A stretch of DNA of 64,000 bases from Sorangium cellulosum. GTDB lineage: Bacteria; Myxococcota_A; Polyangia; Polyangiales; Polyangiaceae. The stretch covers positions 6,199,001 to 6,263,000 of the forward strand of contig NZ_CP012673.1 in assembly GCF_002950945.1 (NCBI RefSeq). The letters are read 5' to 3'. Every line of letters starts with the position of its first letter. The stretch's first letter is position 1. Below are positions 18,636 to 26,799 of this stretch, piece by piece. The notes under the pieces were generated by a model, which was not told where the DNA came from, ran no database searches, and saw only the letters and a program-made list of their open reading frames with translations. A program made the translations under genes and the position numbers.

Positions 18636-19136
18636 GTGCCCGACCTCACGCCCATTTCATCCACAGCCCCTCTTTACGCGGACCGTGCGTCGGGGGAGAG
18701 GTTTGCCGACGCGACGAGCATGGTCAACGCGTATCTCGCCCGGTACACGGCGGGATCTCAAGGGGGGAGCCCGTCTCCAGGCGAGCCGGGCTCGAGCGCG
18801 CTCGATGAGACGGGCTACGCGCAGCTCCAGCACGGGAGCGCGACCATCGGCGTCAACGTGCTCGAGGCCCAGGGCGTCCTGATGGTGTTCTCGCCCATCA
18901 TGACCGTCCCACTGAGCGGTCGCGAGGCCTTCTACCGGCGGCTCCTGGAGCTCAGCTTCATCACGACCTCCGACGCGGCCTTCGCGATCGACAAGGCGCG
19001 CAACGAGGTGGTGGTGCGCTGTCTGCGGCGGCTCAGCGCGTTAGACTACGAGGAGTTCGAAGACATCGTCGCGACGGTGAGCCAGGTCGCGGACACCTGG
19101 GACGATGCGTTGCTGCGCGAGTTCCGGGGCGGATGA
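18636..19136 (+). CDS. YbjN-like / secretion-chaperone-fold protein
   Basis: 166 residues from a GTG with a good GGAGG at 18625-18630; an internal ATG at 18720 is the alternative. The core (ATIGVNVLEAQGVLMVFSPI, REAFYRRLLELSFITTSDAA, NEVVVRCLRRLSALDYEEF) matches the YbjN / type III secretion chaperone-like fold of small dimeric cytoplasmic proteins. No secretion genes are nearby and the role is not known. The two start codons of this gene and the divergent amidase gene are directly adjacent. Confidence 0.65.
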   Translation: MPDLTPISSTAPLYADRASGERFADATSMVNAYLARYTAGSQGGSPSPGEPGSSALDETGYAQLQHGSATIGVNVLEAQGVLMVFSPIMTVPLSGREAFYRRLLELSFITTSDAAFAIDKARNEVVVRCLRRLSALDYEEFEDIVATVSQVADTWDDALLREFRGG

Positions 19137-19263
19137 GCCGTCCGTGCCGTCCTCGGGGGGCCTTGCGGCGTACGACTCCGCCGTCGTCCAGCGGCCGGTG
19201 GCGAGCGCGACCAGGTCGCAAGATTGCGGCGCGCCAGACGCGGGTGGTAAGTTCCTCCAGGCG

Positions 19264-20610
19264 ATGACTGCGGGGGAGCGACAGACGGCCGCGGAATCTG
19301 ACGAACGCTCGCTCTCCGCGGAGGAGGCGGAGCGGATCGCGTCGTCGATCCGGCCGTCCTGGGAGGGGTTCGACGAGCTGACGAACGCCCGGAACGAGGC
19401 GGGCGGCGGCGCCCCGACGCCGACGATCACCGGGACCGCCGCAGCGGGCCAGCCCGGAGCCGCGGCGCCCCTGGTCGACGCGCGGGCAGAGAAGCGGGAT
19501 GCCGCGGCATCGGCATCGCCGGCGCAGGCGGCGCCGGCAGCGCAGGCGGCATTCCCGGCGCAGGCGGCGCCCGCAGCGCGCGTGATCGAGGCGCCACCGG
19601 CCGGCTCGTCCGGCGTGTCGGACACGGTGATTGACGGAGTTCCGACCATCTCTGTCGGCGACCCGCCGCCCGCCCCCGCGCGCGAGGCCGAGGCCACGGC
19701 GCGCGACGCGGGCGGGCCGGCTGCTGGCGGTGCGCAGGAGCCGCAGCGTTCATCGCAGCCGACCGCGAACGTGCGCGCGACCGGCGGCTCCGTGGAGGCC
19801 GACGCGACGAGCGCGCCCGAGGGCGACGGGGCGAAGCGGGGTCCGGCGCCCGCGCCCGCCGGGAAGACGCGCGTGGGGCTCGGTGAGCCCGACGCCGCTG
19901 GCGCGCCGGCGACCGAGGCGCCAGCACGCGCGGCGCCGGCAGCGTCGTCCTCTTCACGCCCCGCGGACGACGCGCCGCCGGCGCAGTCTTCGCGGGCACA
20001 CGCCCGCGCCGCGGCCGCGAACGCCGCCTCCGTTCCCGCGTCCGCCGTCCGCACGGAGGACCACGATCCGATCGAGCTGCCCGTCTCCGGGCCGAACAAG
20101 ACGGCGCTGCGGCTCGGGATCGCGCTGGTGGCCGCGGCCTTCCTGTTCTTCATCGTGCGTGCGCTGAGCCGCCCCGATGGCGGCGATGCCGGGGTCGCCC
20201 CCGGATCCACGTCGAGCGCCCCGGTGGCGGAATCGCCCCCCGCGACGCCGGCCGCGGCCCGCGTCGCGAGCGAGCCGGCGGCCGCGAGCTCTGCGCCCGC
20301 CTCCACCGCGGTCACCCCCGTCGCCGGCGGCTCTCCGTCCGCGCCGAGCGCCTCGGCCCCTGCGAGCGCCTCGGCCCCTGCGCCGAGCGCCTCGGCGATC
20401 GCGAGCCCTCCGGCTGCCGTGACGACGCCGCCCCCGGCCGCCCCGGCGCAGGCCGGCGCCGGGGGGCCAGCGCCCCCCGCGGCGGCTGCGCCCGATCCGA
20501 AGGCGTCGTCCCCTGCCAAGAAGCCTGCGCCTCCGGCGCCGGCGTCGCGCGGGACGGGCTCGACCGGGGGCAACAAGAGCGGCGGCATCATCCGCGATGC
20601 GCCGTTCTGA
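19264..20610 (+). CDS. Ala/Pro-rich single-pass membrane protein, function unknown
   Basis: 448 residues if started at the ATG giving MTAGERQTAAESDERSLSAE; open frame extends further upstream into the previous gene. An N-terminal charged segment (EEAERIASSIRPSWEGFDE) is the only part that looks structured. Then comes a long Ala/Pro/Ser-rich stretch, one transmembrane helix around residue 280-300 (TALRLGIALVAAAFLFFIV), and another Ala/Pro-rich tail with direct repeats of SASAPA. Not recognised. The topology suggests a cytoplasmic regulatory head and a periplasmic disordered tail. Confidence 0.6.
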   Translation: MTAGERQTAAESDERSLSAEEAERIASSIRPSWEGFDELTNARNEAGGGAPTPTITGTAAAGQPGAAAPLVDARAEKRDAAASASPAQAAPAAQAAFPAQAAPAARVIEAPPAGSSGVSDTVIDGVPTISVGDPPPAPAREAEATARDAGGPAAGGAQEPQRSSQPTANVRATGGSVEADATSAPEGDGAKRGPAPAPAGKTRVGLGEPDAAGAPATEAPARAAPAASSSSRPADDAPPAQSSRAHARAAAANAASVPASAVRTEDHDPIELPVSGPNKTALRLGIALVAAAFLFFIVRALSRPDGGDAGVAPGSTSSAPVAESPPATPAAARVASEPAAASSAPASTAVTPVAGGSPSAPSASAPASASAPAPSASAIASPPAAVTTPPPAAPAQAGAGGPAPPAAAAPDPKASSPAKKPAPPAPASRGTGSTGGNKSGGIIRDAPF

Positions 20611-20700
20611 AGCGCACCTGCGTGCCGCCTCGGCAGCGAGGCGAGTTGCTGTCGTCATCTTCCACGGACGCCGACGAGGCGAAGCCCGACCTGAGGAGCC

Positions 20701-22059
20701 ATGAAAATACGCGCCTGCGCCCCTGTCCTCCTGCTCTCGTTCGTCGCTCCTGCGCTGCTCACCGAGGCCGGGCTCACCTCGCTGCCTCTCGGGGAGCCGC
20801 TGAGCTTCGCGCAGTCGTCCGATCCCGTCACGGAGGTCGCGCGCCAGCGCTACGAGGAGGGGGTCAAGGCGTACGATGCCGGCCGCTTCGAGGACGCGCG
20901 CACCGCCTTTCTCCAGGTGTACGCGCTCAAGCAGCACCCGGCCGTGCTGCTCAACCTCGGGCAGAGCGAGCTTCGCTCCAACCACCTGGAGGACGCCGGC
21001 CGGCATCTCCAGCAGTTCCTGCGCGAGCACACCGCCGCGACGCCGGAGCAGCGCGCCGCCGCGGAGCGGGGGCTCGCCGACGTGAAGCGGAGGACAGGTT
21101 TCCTCGTCGTGATCGCCGACGCGAACGGCGCCGACATCAGCGTCGACGGCACCCTCGTCGGCAAGGCGCCGCTGCTCGATCCGGTGTTCGTGAAGCCCGG
21201 CAAGCACACCCTTTTCGCGACCTACCAGGACAAGTCGGCGACCACCCAGGTCGACGCGAAGATCGGCGTGGCCACGCCTGCGACGCTCACCCTCGGGACG
21301 ACCGGCGCCCCGCCGGCCCCTGCGGCGGCTGCGCCCGGAGCGCCGTCGCCCGCGCCGGGTGCGCAGGCGCCGGGTGCGCAGGCGCCGGGCGCGCCGTCCC
21401 CGGGCGCACCGCTCCCGGGCACGCCGCCCGCGCAATCTCCGGCGGCGAGCGCCACGCAGCCTGCGCCCGGCGCGCCCGCGCCGAGCACATCGCCAGCGAC
21501 CGCGTCGACCTCCGGCGGGTTCAGCGTCTCGACGAGCAACACGATGGGCTCGATGACCCCGGCGCAGGCCTCCGGCGGGCGCGAGCCGTTCTTCGACTGG
21601 TACACGCGCAAGCCGCTCGCCTGGGTGGGCACGGGCGTCGCAGGGGTCGGCCTGGTCATGGGGATCGTCGGCTCGGCGCTGGTCGTCAGCGCGAGCAACG
21701 ACGCCGAGGACGCCGGGACCCAGATCACGAACTTCGTCCGGCAGAACGAGAGCTCGATCCCCCCCGCGCGCAGGGCTCAGCCCTGCGGTCCACGCGAGGA
21801 TCCCTCGGCCGATCTCCCCCGCTTCGAGAACGCGTGCCAGACCCTCCGGGACGATCTCGACAGCCGTGAGAGCGCGCTCCCCTGGGCGATCACCGGCTGG
21901 GTCCTCTTCGGCGTCGGCGTCGTCGGCACCGCGACCTACGCGATGATCGACTGGTACCCCAAGGAACAGCAGGCCGCCCCCAGCGGCCCGCGCGTCACCC
22001 TGGTCGCGCCGTCCGTCGCGCCTGGCCAGGTCACCCTCGACATCACTGGCACCTTCTAG
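20701..22059 (+). CDS. PEGA-domain protein with TPR-like N-terminus and two membrane segments
   Basis: 452 residues with a signal peptide (ends near LSFAQSS). Residues 45-130 are TPR-like helices (ARQRYEEGVKAYDAGRFEDA, HPAVLLNLGQSELRS), followed by a PEGA-type beta domain (GADISVDGTLVGKAPLL ... VKPGKHTLFATY). A Pro/Ala/Gly repeat linker (AQAPGAQAPGAPSPG) leads to two hydrophobic segments at about 303-325 and 395-420. Such proteins are common in Sorangium near kinases; an envelope or surface role is inferred. Its stop codon lies inside the long inverted repeat that follows. Confidence 0.72.
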   Translation: MKIRACAPVLLLSFVAPALLTEAGLTSLPLGEPLSFAQSSDPVTEVARQRYEEGVKAYDAGRFEDARTAFLQVYALKQHPAVLLNLGQSELRSNHLEDAGRHLQQFLREHTAATPEQRAAAERGLADVKRRTGFLVVIADANGADISVDGTLVGKAPLLDPVFVKPGKHTLFATYQDKSATTQVDAKIGVATPATLTLGTTGAPPAPAAAAPGAPSPAPGAQAPGAQAPGAPSPGAPLPGTPPAQSPAASATQPAPGAPAPSTSPATASTSGGFSVSTSNTMGSMTPAQASGGREPFFDWYTRKPLAWVGTGVAGVGLVMGIVGSALVVSASNDAEDAGTQITNFVRQNESSIPPARRAQPCGPREDPSADLPRFENACQTLRDDLDSRESALPWAITGWVLFGVGVVGTATYAMIDWYPKEQQAAPSGPRVTLVAPSVAPGQVTLDITGTF

Positions 22060-22184
22060 AGCGTCGGTCACCCGCTTCGGATACGGGCCCACCTCGACGT
22101 TTTCGGTGCTCAGCGCACAGGAGTGCGCTTGCGCGCCGAAAACGCCGATCTGGACCCGTCTCCTGTGCGGGTGACCGACGCTCT
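22058..22184. repeat. 127-bp imperfect palindrome (long hairpin)
   Basis: The outer 18 bp (AGAGCGTCGGTCACCCGC at 22058-22075) are exactly complementary to 22167-22184. Pairing continues inward with mismatches, including CGTTTTCGG against CCGAAAACG, and a central hairpin AGCGCAC-AGGA-GTGCGCT. It begins within the TAG stop of the PEGA gene. It could be a terminator, a RNA structure, or a small MITE-like element. Confidence 0.8.
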
Positions 22185-22254
22185 GCGACGGCCAGCACCG
22201 CGGGAAGCCGTGCCAGCGGCTGCCCTCTTCGCGCTCCTCCCGAGCCAGCGTGAG

Positions 22255-22502
22255 CGCCAGCGGGGGGCTGTGCGCGGCGGGCGTGCGGGTGGGCGCGATC
22301 GAGCACCGACCGAGGCGCCATAAGGTCCCAGTCTCCTCCACGTCTCAGGCGCGCCTTGTGTGGCGCGCACTCTAACGTCCCAGCCGGCAAGGCCCGAAGG
22401 GAGACATGCCGGGCGGTGTCCCATGCGCAAGCTCCCCCGCCCCAGTCTTGCCGGATGGCGAGCGCCCACCCGCACGCCGCCGCGCACAGCCCCCCGCTGG
22501 CG
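22255..22502. repeat. inverted repeat pair, 42/41-bp arms flanking 165 bp
   Basis: The arm at 22255-22296 and the reverse complement of 22462-22502 are identical except for one extra G in the left arm (GGCGGGCG versus GGCGGCG). Between them lies a short perfect hairpin at 22349-22368 and no supported gene. Long, nearly identical terminal inverted repeats around about 250 bp look like a non-autonomous mobile element, but no target-site duplication was clear. Confidence 0.75.
22349..22368. terminator. short hairpin between convergent genes
   Basis: Perfect 7-bp stem GCGCGCC / GGCGCGC around the loop TTGTGT, located between the convergent PEGA and sigma-54 activator genes. No T tract. Could terminate either transcript or be part of the surrounding repeat element. 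Confidence 0.4.
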
Positions 22503-22532
22503 CGTGCGCCTCAGAACGCGCGCCCCCCAAGC

Positions 22533-23972
22533 TCACCGCTCCCTCGTCGCCGCGCGCAGCAGATCCCGCATCGTCGACCGCGGTATCTCCGCGAGCCGCG
22601 CCGCCGCGCTGATGTTCCCCCCCACCTCCTCGAACGCGCGCAGCGCATCCGCCGGCGTGATCTTCCGCCGCAGCGGCGGCTCGCGCTCCGCGAACACGGC
22701 CGTGACGTGCTCCGGCAGCACGCGCCCGTTCGTGCGGAGCGCGGCCTGGATGAGCACGTTTCGCAGCTCGCGCACGTTGCCCTGCCAGCGGTGCGCCCTC
22801 AGCGCGGCGAGCGCCCCCGGCGACAGCGGGCGCAGACCGATCTCCGAGTTCGCCAGGATGTGCTCCGCCAGCAACGGGATGTCGTCCGGCCGCTCACGGA
22901 GCGCGGGGAGCTGGATGCGGCACACCGCGAGCCGCTCGTAGAGGTCCCCGCGGAACTGGCGGTCCAGGACGAGCGTCTCGAGCGGCTCGCAGGTCGCCAC
23001 GATGAGCCGCACGTTGATCTGGATCGGCCCCTCCGCGCCCAGCGGGCGCACCATCCCCTCCTCCACGACGCGCAGCAGCTTCGCCTGGACCTCCAGCGAC
23101 AGCGACGCGATCTCGTCGAGGAAGAGCGTGCCGTGGTTCGCCTCGAGGAAGGCGCCGCGCCGCTCGCGCAACGCGCCGGTGAACGCGCCGCGCCGGTGGC
23201 CGAACAGCTCGGACTCGGCGAGCTCGCGCGGGATCGTGGCGGCGTTCAGGACCACGAACGGACGGCCGGCACGGGCGCTCTCCTGGTGGATCGCCCGAGC
23301 GACGAGATCCTTGCCGGTGCCCGACTCGCCCCGCAGGAGCACGGGGAGCTGCAGCGACGCGACCCGCCGCACCGCCGCGGCGAGCTGCAGCATCGGCCGC
23401 GAGCGCCCGACGAGCAGCGGCAGCGGCGGCCCTTCCTCGGCCATGGCCACCTTCCGGGCCGCCTCGATCACCACCGCCGTGCGCCCGATCTCGAAGCAGC
23501 CGCCGGGGACGAGCGCCGCCTGCCGCACCCGCACGCCGCCGACGCGCACCCCGTTGCGGGAGTCGAGATCCGTCACCTCGATCGAGGTGCCGCGGTGCGC
23601 GACGCGGCAGTGGCGGGCGCTCACCGCGGCGTCGTCGAGCCTCACGTCCGCGCCCTGGGCGCTGCCCAGGACGAGCTCGGCGCCCGGCGGGACGGCGACG
23701 CGCGCTGGAGCCCCGGCCCCCGCCGGGCCGTGCTCGCACCGGAGCCACACCGTCGCGAGCGCCTCGCAATCGTCGAAGAGCTCGTGCGTGACATCCCGGA
23801 GCGCCGGGGCCTCAGCGCCCGGAGCGGCGAGGTCCGACCGTCCGCGCGGCGCAAGCTCCTGCTGCCACGGGGAACACGCCGCCGCCGGCGCGGAAAACGC
23901 GTCGGCGCCGCCGGCGGAAGGGATGGATCTGGAAAGGTTGTCCTGGTCGCTGCGAATCAGGGCGTTGTCCAT
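22533..23972 (-). CDS. sigma-54-dependent activator with N-terminal FHA domain
   Basis: 479 residues from the ATG giving MDNALIRSDQDN. Residues about 90-170 are an FHA domain (LVLGSAQGADVRLDDAAVSA, RHCRVAH, DLDSRNGVRV) that binds phosphothreonine. Residues about 190-420 are an AAA+ activator domain with Walker A GESGTGKD, the sigma-54 contact motif GAFTGA, Walker B TLFLDEIASL and the arginine-finger region. A Fis-type HTH ends the protein (NISAAARLAEIPRSTMRDLL). It couples Ser/Thr kinase signalling to sigma-54 promoters, a myxobacterial hallmark. Partner kinase unknown. Confidence 0.93.
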   Translation of the reverse strand: MDNALIRSDQDNLSRSIPSAGGADAFSAPAAACSPWQQELAPRGRSDLAAPGAEAPALRDVTHELFDDCEALATVWLRCEHGPAGAGAPARVAVPPGAELVLGSAQGADVRLDDAAVSARHCRVAHRGTSIEVTDLDSRNGVRVGGVRVRQAALVPGGCFEIGRTAVVIEAARKVAMAEEGPPLPLLVGRSRPMLQLAAAVRRVASLQLPVLLRGESGTGKDLVARAIHQESARAGRPFVVLNAATIPRELAESELFGHRRGAFTGALRERRGAFLEANHGTLFLDEIASLSLEVQAKLLRVVEEGMVRPLGAEGPIQINVRLIVATCEPLETLVLDRQFRGDLYERLAVCRIQLPALRERPDDIPLLAEHILANSEIGLRPLSPGALAALRAHRWQGNVRELRNVLIQAALRTNGRVLPEHVTAVFAEREPPLRRKITPADALRAFEEVGGNISAAARLAEIPRSTMRDLLRAATRER

Positions 23973-24140
23973 AGTCAGGAGGTCTGTCGCCCCCGCGCGA
24001 CCCCCAGTTGCGTCGCGCGCGGTCGTCCGCAAAAAACCGCCGGTCCGGCTCCGCCGACGCCGTCAACACCACCGGCGCTTCGACGCGCGCGCCCCTCGCT
24101 CCCCTTTGCGCTCCGGACCGCGCTGTTCTAGAGGCCGTCC

Positions 24141-24953
24141 GTGGAATCACGTTCGACACGGTGGACCGCGCTGGCGCTCGGCGTCGCGGCGGGGGCCGCC
24201 TGGGTGCTCTCGACCAACCAGGCCCTCGCGCAGCCGGCCGAGGCGGCCGATGAAAGCAGCGAAGAGCTCGGCCCGGAGGCCGGCGCGAAGCGCCCCGCCG
24301 GCCCGGATGAACGGAGCGGACACGTCCTGATCCAGGGGCGGATCGGTTACGCCCAGCCGTTCGGCAGCCTCGCCGCCGACCAGCCCGCCAGCAGGGTCGT
24401 CTCGGGTGGGCTCGCGTTCGGCGCCCACGCCGGCATCGGCCTGAGCCGGGTGACCGTCCTCGAGGTGAGCGGCTCCTACGCCCTGCTCCCCGCAGCGACC
24501 GGCTGCAGCGACTGCTCCGGCCGGAGCCTCGATCTCGGCCTCGGGTTCGTCTACCACCTCGCCCAGGGCATCGCGTTCGACCCCTGGATCAGCTACGGCG
24601 TGGGCTACCGGAGGGCCTCCTTCTCGTGGTCTGACGGCACCTTCGCCGGTCCGGCAGCCTCCGACGCCGTGTTCCACGGGCTCGACGTCGCCCGCATCGC
24701 GCTGGGGGGCGACTTCTACCCGGTGCCGAGCTTCGGCGTCGGTCTGTTTGCCGAGCTCGACGCTGGCACCTACCTCTCGCGCCCGGGCGAGCGCTCCGGC
24801 GCCGCCGCCTACGGATTCTTCCAGGCAGGCGTGCGCCTCGCGCTCGATCCCGTGCCCCGAGGTGCGCCGAGGCCCGCCGCCGCCGGGACGTCTCGGCGGA
24901 TCGCCGTCCGAGCCGCAGGCGCCCGGGATGCGGGCGGAGCCGCGCGCCAGTAA
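24141..24953 (+). CDS. outer-membrane beta-barrel-like protein
   Basis: 270 residues from GTG with a signal peptide (ALALGVAAGAAWVLS, cleavage near ALAQ). The mature part shows alternating amphipathic strands typical of an eight-stranded OmpA/OmpX-like barrel (VLIQGRIGYAQPFGS, GLAFGAHAGIGLSRV, LGLGFVYHLAQGIAF, PWISYGVGYRRASFS, GFFQAGVRLALDP). The Arg/Ala tail beyond the last strand is unusual, since barrels normally end in an aromatic residue. Family assignment is by pattern only. Confidence 0.65.
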   Translation: MESRSTRWTALALGVAAGAAWVLSTNQALAQPAEAADESSEELGPEAGAKRPAGPDERSGHVLIQGRIGYAQPFGSLAADQPASRVVSGGLAFGAHAGIGLSRVTVLEVSGSYALLPAATGCSDCSGRSLDLGLGFVYHLAQGIAFDPWISYGVGYRRASFSWSDGTFAGPAASDAVFHGLDVARIALGGDFYPVPSFGVGLFAELDAGTYLSRPGERSGAAAYGFFQAGVRLALDPVPRGAPRPAAAGTSRRIAVRAAGARDAGGAARQ

Positions 24954-25006
24954 AGCCGCCGGAATCTGGGCGGTCCACTGGGCTGGACGGGTATAATCAG
25001 CGGCGA

Positions 25007-26269
25007 ATGGGCGAGTTTAGGACGAGCAGCCGCACCCGACCCGTCGCGGCTGCCGTGACCGACGTTGGACGCCAGCGAAAGCACAACGAGGACAACGTCC
25101 TCGTGAAGTCCGAGCTCGGTCTGTTCGTCGTGGCCGATGGGATGGGCGGACACAACGCGGGCAACGTCGCCAGCGCGCTCGCGACCAAATCGCTCGACAA
25201 CTTCTTCGAGGCGACCCGGACCGGCAGCCTCCCCGGCCCCGTCCCGGCCGACGAGCAGGAGCTCGATCCGGAAGCGCGGCGCATCGTCGCCGCGATCCGC
25301 AAGGCGAACCACGACGTGTTCGTCATCTCGAACACGTACACCCAGCACCAGGGCATGGGCTCGACCGTGGTCGCCGCCTACGTGTCGAGCGAGACGGAGC
25401 AGATCCACGTCGGCCACGTGGGCGACAGCCGCTGCTACCGGATCCGCCACGGCGAGATCGAGCAGCTCACGAAGGACCACTCGCTCATCAACGACGCCCT
25501 CGCCCTCAAGCCCGACCTGAGCCAGGACGAGCTGGCCAGGCTCCCGAAGAACATCATCACGCGCGCGCTCGGCATGAAGGACGCCGTGAAGGTCGACATC
25601 CGCTCGGAGCGCATCCAGCTCGGCGACGTGTTCCTGCTCTGCTCCGACGGCCTGAGCGGGATGGTCTCGGAGCAGCAGATGCTCGACGTCTTCGACATCA
25701 CGCAGGACCCGCGCGAGGCCTGCGAGCTGCTCATCGCGATGGCCAACGAGGCGGGCGGGACCGACAACATCTCGGCGTTGATCATCTGCATCCAGCCCGA
25801 CACGGCGGACGAGCAGCCCGACGATCTCGAGCTCGAGGACACCCGGCCCCACCGGATCGACGAGCTCGACGCGGCGCTCCCGCCGGAGCTCGCCGAGACG
25901 GAGCCCCCTGCCGCGGCCGAGGAGATCGATCTCGGCGCGGCGGCGTTGCCGGACGGGGGGCGGATCGTGCCGCAGCAGATCCGCGCGATCTTGGGAAGCG
26001 AGCCGCGGGGCGAGGTGCAGAGCGCCTCGGGCACGCTGTCGCGCATGGCCGCCGTGCCGTTCACGGACCGCCGCTCCCGCGCAGCCGCGGGCTCCGGCCG
26101 CTACGCCGCGGTCGCGGCGGCAGCGCGACCTGCCCTGAAGGAGGCTCCGTCCGTGAAGCCCGCGAGGCGCCCGACCGAGGTGCGGGTCGCGCGCTGCGCG
26201 CACTGCCAGCACGAGCTCTTCATCGGAAACCGCTTCTGTGTGGAGTGCGGCGCCCCCATCAAGGGGTGA
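25007..26269 (+). CDS. PP2C-type Ser/Thr protein phosphatase with C-terminal zinc ribbon
   Basis: 420 residues. The catalytic domain (about 10-260) has all key metal motifs: RKHNEDNVL, VVADGMGGHNAGN, GSTVVAAYV, VGHVGDSRCYRIR, LLCSDGLSGMV and GGTDNISALI. It removes phosphate from Ser/Thr kinase substrates in the cytoplasm. A disordered acidic linker leads to a C-terminal zinc ribbon (CAHCQHELF ... FCVECGAPIKG), which is rare on bacterial PP2C and mirrors the zinc ribbon on the kinase at 6598-7908. Convergent with the FKBP gene. Confidence 0.93.
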   Translation: MGEFRTSSRTRPVAAAVTDVGRQRKHNEDNVLVKSELGLFVVADGMGGHNAGNVASALATKSLDNFFEATRTGSLPGPVPADEQELDPEARRIVAAIRKANHDVFVISNTYTQHQGMGSTVVAAYVSSETEQIHVGHVGDSRCYRIRHGEIEQLTKDHSLINDALALKPDLSQDELARLPKNIITRALGMKDAVKVDIRSERIQLGDVFLLCSDGLSGMVSEQQMLDVFDITQDPREACELLIAMANEAGGTDNISALIICIQPDTADEQPDDLELEDTRPHRIDELDAALPPELAETEPPAAAEEIDLGAAALPDGGRIVPQQIRAILGSEPRGEVQSASGTLSRMAAVPFTDRRSRAAAGSGRYAAVAAAARPALKEAPSVKPARRPTEVRVARCAHCQHELFIGNRFCVECGAPIKG

Positions 26270-26278
26270 ACGCGCGGC

Positions 26279-26315
26279 GCGCGCCGCCCCGCCGCCCGCG
26301 CTCGCGGCGGCGCGC
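26279..26315. terminator. hairpin between convergent PP2C and FKBP genes
   Basis: 10-bp perfect inverted repeat GCGCGCCGCC / GGCGGCGCGC with a 17-nt loop directly after the phosphatase stop. No T tract; the role is inferred from position. Confidence 0.4.
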
Positions 26316-26362
26316 GAGGTCGTCGTGAGCGCGCGCCGCTCGCGCGGGAGCGACTCCGCGCA

Positions 26363-26692
26363 TCACCCGACGGAGAGGAGCTCGACCTCGAAGACGAGCG
26401 TCGCGTTGGGCGGGATCACCGGCGGAAAGCCGCGCGCGCCGTAGCCGAGCTCCGGCGGGATCGTCAGCTTGCGGATCCCGCCGATCTTCATGCCGGCGAC
26501 CCCGCGATCCCACCCCTGGATCACCTGCCCGGCCCCCAGGGAGAACGAGAAGCCCTGGTTGCGGTCGCGCGAGCTGTCGAACTTGCTGCCGTTGGTCAAC
26601 GTGCCGACGTAGTGCACGGTCACTTTCTGGCCGGGCTTCGCCTCGGCGCCTGTCCCTACCCGAACGTCCTCGATCCCGAGCTCTGCTTGCAT
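26363..26692 (-). CDS. FKBP-type peptidyl-prolyl cis-trans isomerase
   Basis: 109 residues, one FKBP domain with no signal peptide, so cytoplasmic. Diagnostic segments are VTVHYVGTLTNGSKFDSS, FSLGAGQVIQGWDRGVAGM, RKLTIPPELGYG and IPPNATLVFEVELL; the active-site Tyr, Asp, Trp and Phe positions are present. Start ATG has AAGGAG upstream. Catalyses proline isomerisation in protein folding. Confidence 0.95.
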   Translation of the reverse strand: MQAELGIEDVRVGTGAEAKPGQKVTVHYVGTLTNGSKFDSSRDRNQGFSFSLGAGQVIQGWDRGVAGMKIGGIRKLTIPPELGYGARGFPPVIPPNATLVFEVELLSVG

Positions 26693-26799
26693 GGTCGACT
26701 CCTTCGGGAGGGATGGGAGGAGCGCAGCGCGGTCGCGTCAAGCCGAAGCCGCACGCGGCGCCCGGGCTGGCGGCCTCAGGCGCCACGCGACCAGCACGC

